Origin: an uncultured Selenomonadaceae bacterium
Lineage (GTDB): Bacteria; Bacillota; Negativicutes; Selenomonadales; Selenomonadaceae
Length of the DNA: 17,015 nt
Assembly: GCA_905233325.1 (NCBI GenBank)
Contig: CAJODU010000024.1
Location: 2,663-19,677 of the forward strand
Direction: 5' to 3'
This document shows positions 13,571 through 17,015 of the stretch, in pieces. The number at the start of each line of letters is the position of its first letter. Positions within the stretch are counted from its first letter, which is position 1. Below the pieces are notes generated by a model. The model was not told the DNA's origin and did no database searches. It saw only the letters and a list, made by a program, of their open reading frames with translations. Both the position numbers and the translations under genes were made by a program.

Positions 13571-15740
13571 ATTTTTGAATATAAATAAAATGGGTATACG
13601 CAAACAAGTCCTGTTTTTAATCTTGGCTTGCAGTATCATTACTCTGCTGGTTGCCGGTGGGATAGCTTTCTACGGAATGATAAATATTAAATCAAATGCG
13701 GTTGATATTGGAAGGGAGATTGGCGAGGCTGCTGCCGAGAATAGCAGCAATGCTTTAAAAGAAGTTTCCATTGCGGGGCTGCAAGGCTTGGCACATGAGC
13801 GTTCCAAACAGGTGAACTATATATTTAAAGATTTCACTTGGGACGTTAATATGCTCTCAACCGAGATGACAACCATTTTGCAGAATCCCCAAAACTATGC
13901 ACCGCGTCAAGTAAGCCCTCCGAGTATAGATACTTCGGGGAAGATCGTTCCGCAAATACAATACAGGAGCGATGTCAACCCTGCTGATTTGAGGTATGAA
14001 GTCGGACTTACGGCGAATTTGCAGGATTTTCTAATGAGATTGAATGACAGTAACCCTTCTATTGGTTCCACTTATGTTGCGTCCGAGAGCGGCTTCAATA
14101 TCACTGTTGACACGATATCTGAAACCAGAGTGGACGGTAATAATACCCCCCTGCCGAATGATTACAGGCCGCGGCCTTGGTATAGAAAGGTTATGAGCGA
14201 GAAGAAGTTGATATTTACTGATGTTTTCATTGATTCGCAGGGCAGGGGGCTTGCCATTGCCTGTGCTGCACCGTACTACAACGCCACCGGTGAGATTGCC
14301 GGCGTCGTCGGGGAGGGGCGGACGCTTGCGAATGTTTCTCAGATTGTCAATCAGACTTCAATCGGCAAGACGGGCTTTGGTTTCATTATTAACAAGCGTG
14401 GACAGATTCTCTTTACGCCGAGACAGGAGGGGGAACTTGCTTTGGACAAGGACGACAACCTCGACAACGACCCCAGCCTCCTTGAGAGTGCCAACAGTGA
14501 GCTGAGTGCCATTGCTGGGAAGATGACGGTGGGGGAAACGGGTCTGGAGCTTGTCCATATCGACGATAAACCCTACTACCTTGCATACACCCCCCTCGCA
14601 GACACCAACTGGAGCTTTGGTGTGGTGATTGAAGAGGCTGAAGTCACTATGTCCGCTGATGTCAACAAGCAGGTGATTGAGGATAGCACGGATCAATTTG
14701 TCGGGGTGCTTAATGATTCTATCAAGATGATGATTCTTGCGATGATAGCGGCTTTTATTGCGATTGTCGCCTTGGTACCCTTCGCCGGAAGGAGGGTGGC
14801 AGATGCACTGACAAGGCCGCTGCAAGTGCTTACTGACGGCGTTCGCGAGATTGCAAGCGGCAACCTCGACAAGAAGCTGGACATCAAAACCGGCAACGAG
14901 ATTGAACACCTCGCGAGTTGTTTCAATGCTATGACTGACGAGCTCAAGACGTATATGAGCAACCTCACCAAGATTACGGCCGAGAAGGAGAGGATTGCCA
15001 CGGAGCTTGACGTAGCGAAGAATATCCAAACTTCAATGCTCCCGAACGACTTCGACTTCAACCGCACGGACTTCACTATCAACGCGACGATGAAGGCGGC
15101 GAAGGAGGTTGGCGGCGATTTTTACGACTTCTACCTTGTCGATGACAACCACCTTGTTGTCACTATCGCCGATGTCAGTGGGAAGGGGATCCCCGCCGCG
15201 CTCTTTATGATGATGAGTAAGACGATCCTCAAGAATCTCACCCTCACGATGACTGACCCTGACGACCTCGGTGCCGTCGTTACCCTCACTAACAACCAAC
15301 TCTGCGCCAACAATGACGCGATGATGTTTGTGACGGTCTTCACGGGGATCCTCGACCTCAAGAGCGGTGAATTCATCTTCGTCAACGGCGGGCATAACCC
15401 CCCCGCGGTCTACCGTGCCGACAAGGACGCTTGGGAATATATCAAGGTCAAACGCAACTTTGTGCTTGGAGGTATGGAAGATGTGGACTTCGTTCAAGAG
15501 AGAATCACTCTCAACAAGGGTGACAGGCTCTATCTCTACACGGACGGCGTCACTGAGGCACTTGACGTCAAGGAGGAGATGTACGGCGAGACGCGGCTCC
15601 TCAACTGCCTCAACCGTGCCGACAAGGCTGTCAATGTTGAGGAGCTGTTGAGAATCGTCAAGGAAGATGTCGGCAAGCACGTCGGCGAGGCGGAGCAAAG
15701 CGATGATATGACTATGCTGACGGTCAAGCCGGGTGATTGA
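13557..15740 (+). CDS. dCache-HAMP-SpoIIE (PP2C) membrane phosphatase
   Basis: RsbU/SpoIIE-type serine phosphatase that would dephosphorylate a STAS anti-sigma antagonist in response to an external signal. 727 residues from ATG 13557: membrane helix about 16-38, periplasmic double Cache about 40-385, second helix about 390-410, HAMP about 411-465, coiled linker (TAEKERIATELDVAKNIQTS) and PP2C 495-727. Catalytic motifs are complete: GGDFYD (519-524), DVSGKG (539-544), GGHNPP (611-616), YTDGVTEA (661-668) and DDMTML (716-721). The Cache has RPWY (206-209) with a following Asp-rich strand (FTDVFID), similar to amino-acid-binding dCache domains. The ATG overlaps the GNAT-like gene by 14 bases. 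A TTG at 13575 has a better ribosome site (AGGTGA, 13565-13570) and may be the true start. The partner STAS protein is not in the window. Confidence 0.93.
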   Translation: MKAGEFLNINKMGIRKQVLFLILACSIITLLVAGGIAFYGMINIKSNAVDIGREIGEAAAENSSNALKEVSIAGLQGLAHERSKQVNYIFKDFTWDVNMLSTEMTTILQNPQNYAPRQVSPPSIDTSGKIVPQIQYRSDVNPADLRYEVGLTANLQDFLMRLNDSNPSIGSTYVASESGFNITVDTISETRVDGNNTPLPNDYRPRPWYRKVMSEKKLIFTDVFIDSQGRGLAIACAAPYYNATGEIAGVVGEGRTLANVSQIVNQTSIGKTGFGFIINKRGQILFTPRQEGELALDKDDNLDNDPSLLESANSELSAIAGKMTVGETGLELVHIDDKPYYLAYTPLADTNWSFGVVIEEAEVTMSADVNKQVIEDSTDQFVGVLNDSIKMMILAMIAAFIAIVALVPFAGRRVADALTRPLQVLTDGVREIASGNLDKKLDIKTGNEIEHLASCFNAMTDELKTYMSNLTKITAEKERIATELDVAKNIQTSMLPNDFDFNRTDFTINATMKAAKEVGGDFYDFYLVDDNHLVVTIADVSGKGIPAALFMMMSKTILKNLTLTMTDPDDLGAVVTLTNNQLCANNDAMMFVTVFTGILDLKSGEFIFVNGGHNPPAVYRADKDAWEYIKVKRNFVLGGMEDVDFVQERITLNKGDRLYLYTDGVTEALDVKEEMYGETRLLNCLNRADKAVNVEELLRIVKEDVGKHVGEAEQSDDMTMLTVKPGD
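13565..13570 (+). promoter_or_regulatory. Ribosome binding site suggesting a TTG start for the SpoIIE gene
   Basis: AGGTGA lies four bases before TTG 13575, inside the end of the GNAT-like gene. ATG 13557 lies upstream of it and has no clear site. A start at 13575 would remove six residues before the first membrane helix; ATG 13590 is a third option. Confidence 0.45.
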
Positions 15741-15812
15741 GGCAGAGATGAGGTGTCGATTGTGAGGCTTTTATTTGAGAGGCTTGCTCAATTTATCATT
15801 GGCGGGGATAGG

Positions 15813-17015
15813 ATGAATATCAGCGACAGAATCACCCGCGTGATTAGTTTTCTTTGCTTGCTGATCTTTGTGATCCTCGGCACTATCATCTTTATTGGGA
15901 CTTTTGGCTCAAGGAGGGTGGCTCTGAATACGAGCAACACTATCGGTGAGCAGGCTCTGCAGAATAGTTCCGATATTCTTCGTGAGCAGAAGATGAACGA
16001 CTTGATGAGGATTGTGGAGTACAAGAGCGAGTACATCAGAGCGGATATTGAGGGCGTGAGTGATGATGTGAGGCTCCTCAAGAAGGCCTATGTTGATGTC
16101 AAGGCTCACCCTGAGAGGGTGCTGCAGAGGACTGTGCCGCTGGGCAGGGAGTTCCGAGAGGGCAATGTCGCGGCGTTGAGGTATGCTCCATACTTGAATC
16201 GGGAGTTCCTCAATCAGCCGGATATGCTGCAGGAGATAGGCATTGCCGCCAATCTGCAGGAGCTCTTCTACTTTTTCTCCTCAAAGTATCGCAACCCTGC
16301 CTTCTTCGACGCCCCCACCTTCGGTATCTGGTCGGAGAAGGGCTTTGCCATTATGGCTGATTCTGCCGTGACGGTTGAGCAGTGGCACAAGAGCAGTGAT
16401 ACCACCGACTTCTGGAACACCCCCCTGTACTTGAATACGAAGGCTGCTTGGCAAGGAGGCAAGAAGGATCAAGTGATCTATACCACTTCCTACAGTGCCG
16501 GTATCAATACGGGTATGGGGCAGTTCTCCTGTTCCATTCCTTACGAAGAGAATGGCGAGTTCGGCGGTATGATCTTCTTTTCTATCCTTATGAACGAGCT
16601 GCAATATATGCTCAACCCTACCGAGCATTACGGCGAGAGTACAACCTTTATCTTGGACGATGAGGGGCATGTCCTGCTGTCAACCGTCACTGACGCAGAG
16701 AGCAACGTCAAGGATTTGAGGGTTATCTATAAGAATCAGCCTGATATTCGTGAGACCGCCGCTGCACCGATTGCCGAGCTCGCCAAGAAGATGACGGCAG
16801 GTGAGAAGGGGATTGAAGAGCTCACTATTGATGATTCTGCCTATTACGTCGCCTATATGCCGGTCGAGGGCGTCAACTGGTATCTTTGCTTGATGATTTC
16901 CGCCTCTGAAGTCACGAAGAATGTGGCCAGGAATCAAGAGATTATAGGCAGCCTGACTGATGAGAATATGGCGGTGATGGATAAGAAGTTTATCTTGATT
17001 ATGCTGGCGATGTTC
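15813..17015 (+). CDS. Cache-domain membrane sensor, truncated at window edge (paralogue of the SpoIIE sensor)
   Basis: Open to the right edge without a stop, giving 401 residues. A membrane helix (LCLLIFVILGTIIFIGTF) is followed by an extracytoplasmic double Cache and the start of a second helix (KKFILIMLAMF). The end of the sensor domain matches that of the preceding protein: KKMTAGEKGIEELTIDDSAYY, then VAYMPVEGVNWYLCLMI, against GKMTVGETGLELVHIDDKPYY. This makes a tandem duplication likely. The RPWY motif of the neighbour is absent, so the ligand should differ. The output domain (HAMP plus SpoIIE, or another) lies beyond the window. ATG 15813 has GCGGGG five bases upstream; an in-frame GTG at 15762 would add 17 residues. 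It lies 72 bases after the SpoIIE stop on the same strand, so is probably in the same operon. Confidence 0.8.
   Translation, partial: MNISDRITRVISFLCLLIFVILGTIIFIGTFGSRRVALNTSNTIGEQALQNSSDILREQKMNDLMRIVEYKSEYIRADIEGVSDDVRLLKKAYVDVKAHPERVLQRTVPLGREFREGNVAALRYAPYLNREFLNQPDMLQEIGIAANLQELFYFFSSKYRNPAFFDAPTFGIWSEKGFAIMADSAVTVEQWHKSSDTTDFWNTPLYLNTKAAWQGGKKDQVIYTTSYSAGINTGMGQFSCSIPYEENGEFGGMIFFSILMNELQYMLNPTEHYGESTTFILDDEGHVLLSTVTDAESNVKDLRVIYKNQPDIRETAAAPIAELAKKMTAGEKGIEELTIDDSAYYVAYMPVEGVNWYLCLMISASEVTKNVARNQEIIGSLTDENMAVMDKKFILIMLAMF

Noticed and set aside
14358..15698. Two minus-strand frames of over 220 codons opposite the SpoIIE gene
   Set aside because: The plus strand carries complete HAMP and PP2C motifs here. 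The minus frames are a by-product of its GC-rich codon use.
15775..15791. TTGAG-loop-CTCAA hairpin after the SpoIIE stop as a terminator
   Set aside because: Only five base pairs and no run of T. It lies ahead of a same-strand gene, so it is not supported as a terminator.
1..17015. CRISPR array, tRNA, rRNA, insertion sequence or phage genes
   Set aside because: No spaced direct repeats, no cloverleaf or rRNA signatures noticed, and no transposase or integrase motifs in any frame.

Overview
The window looks like chromosome from an anaerobic diderm bacterium. A TonB-ExbB-ExbD set and a TolC-type outer-membrane protein require an outer membrane. Tandem solute-binding domains fused to EAL, a SpoIIE phosphatase and an RsbW-type domain fit a Firmicutes-like signalling repertoire, so a Negativicutes (Selenomonas-like) host is my best inference; no rRNA or marker gene here proves it. 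I see no rRNA, tRNA, CRISPR array, insertion sequence or integrase.

Region 1 (1-2553, minus strand) reads exbB, exbD, tonB, then a disrupted alanine/glycine:cation symporter that runs off the left edge. Region 2 (2554-2785) is a divergent control region with two good sigma-70 promoters, one of them a perfect TTGACA-17-TATAAT. Region 3 (2786-4497, plus strand) is tatA followed by a TolC-family gene, coupled by an ATGA overlap; both carry a frame break. With two breaks in the symporter, that makes four reading-frame disruptions in three recognisable genes within 3.4 kb, while exbB/exbD/tonB and everything to the right are open. This is either decay or local assembly error.

Region 4 (4528-8785, minus strand) holds a Tat-signal calcineurin-like phosphoesterase, whose 5' end looks like the first 30 codons of an XRE antitoxin, followed by a membrane EAL protein with two periplasmic binding domains and altered catalytic motifs.

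Region 5 (8937 to the right edge, plus strand) is the most unusual part, a tightly packed operon of five genes: (i) an NRPS condensation-like domain that lacks the HHxxxDG motif and is fused to a cyclic-nucleotide-binding-like domain; (ii) a MATE exporter fused at its C-terminus to a degenerate RsbW-type ATPase/kinase domain; (iii) a GNAT-like protein without an obvious acetyl-CoA loop; (iv) a dCache-HAMP-SpoIIE (PP2C) phosphatase with complete catalytic motifs; (v) a second, truncated Cache sensor paralogous to (iv). Gene gaps are 11 bases, 3 bases, a 14-base overlap and 72 bases. My inference is a partner-switching signalling system in which the anti-sigma-type domain sits on an exporter and the phosphatase is controlled by an external ligand. 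The STAS antagonist and any sigma factor or NRPS partner would lie outside the window. No function has been shown for the assembly as a whole.
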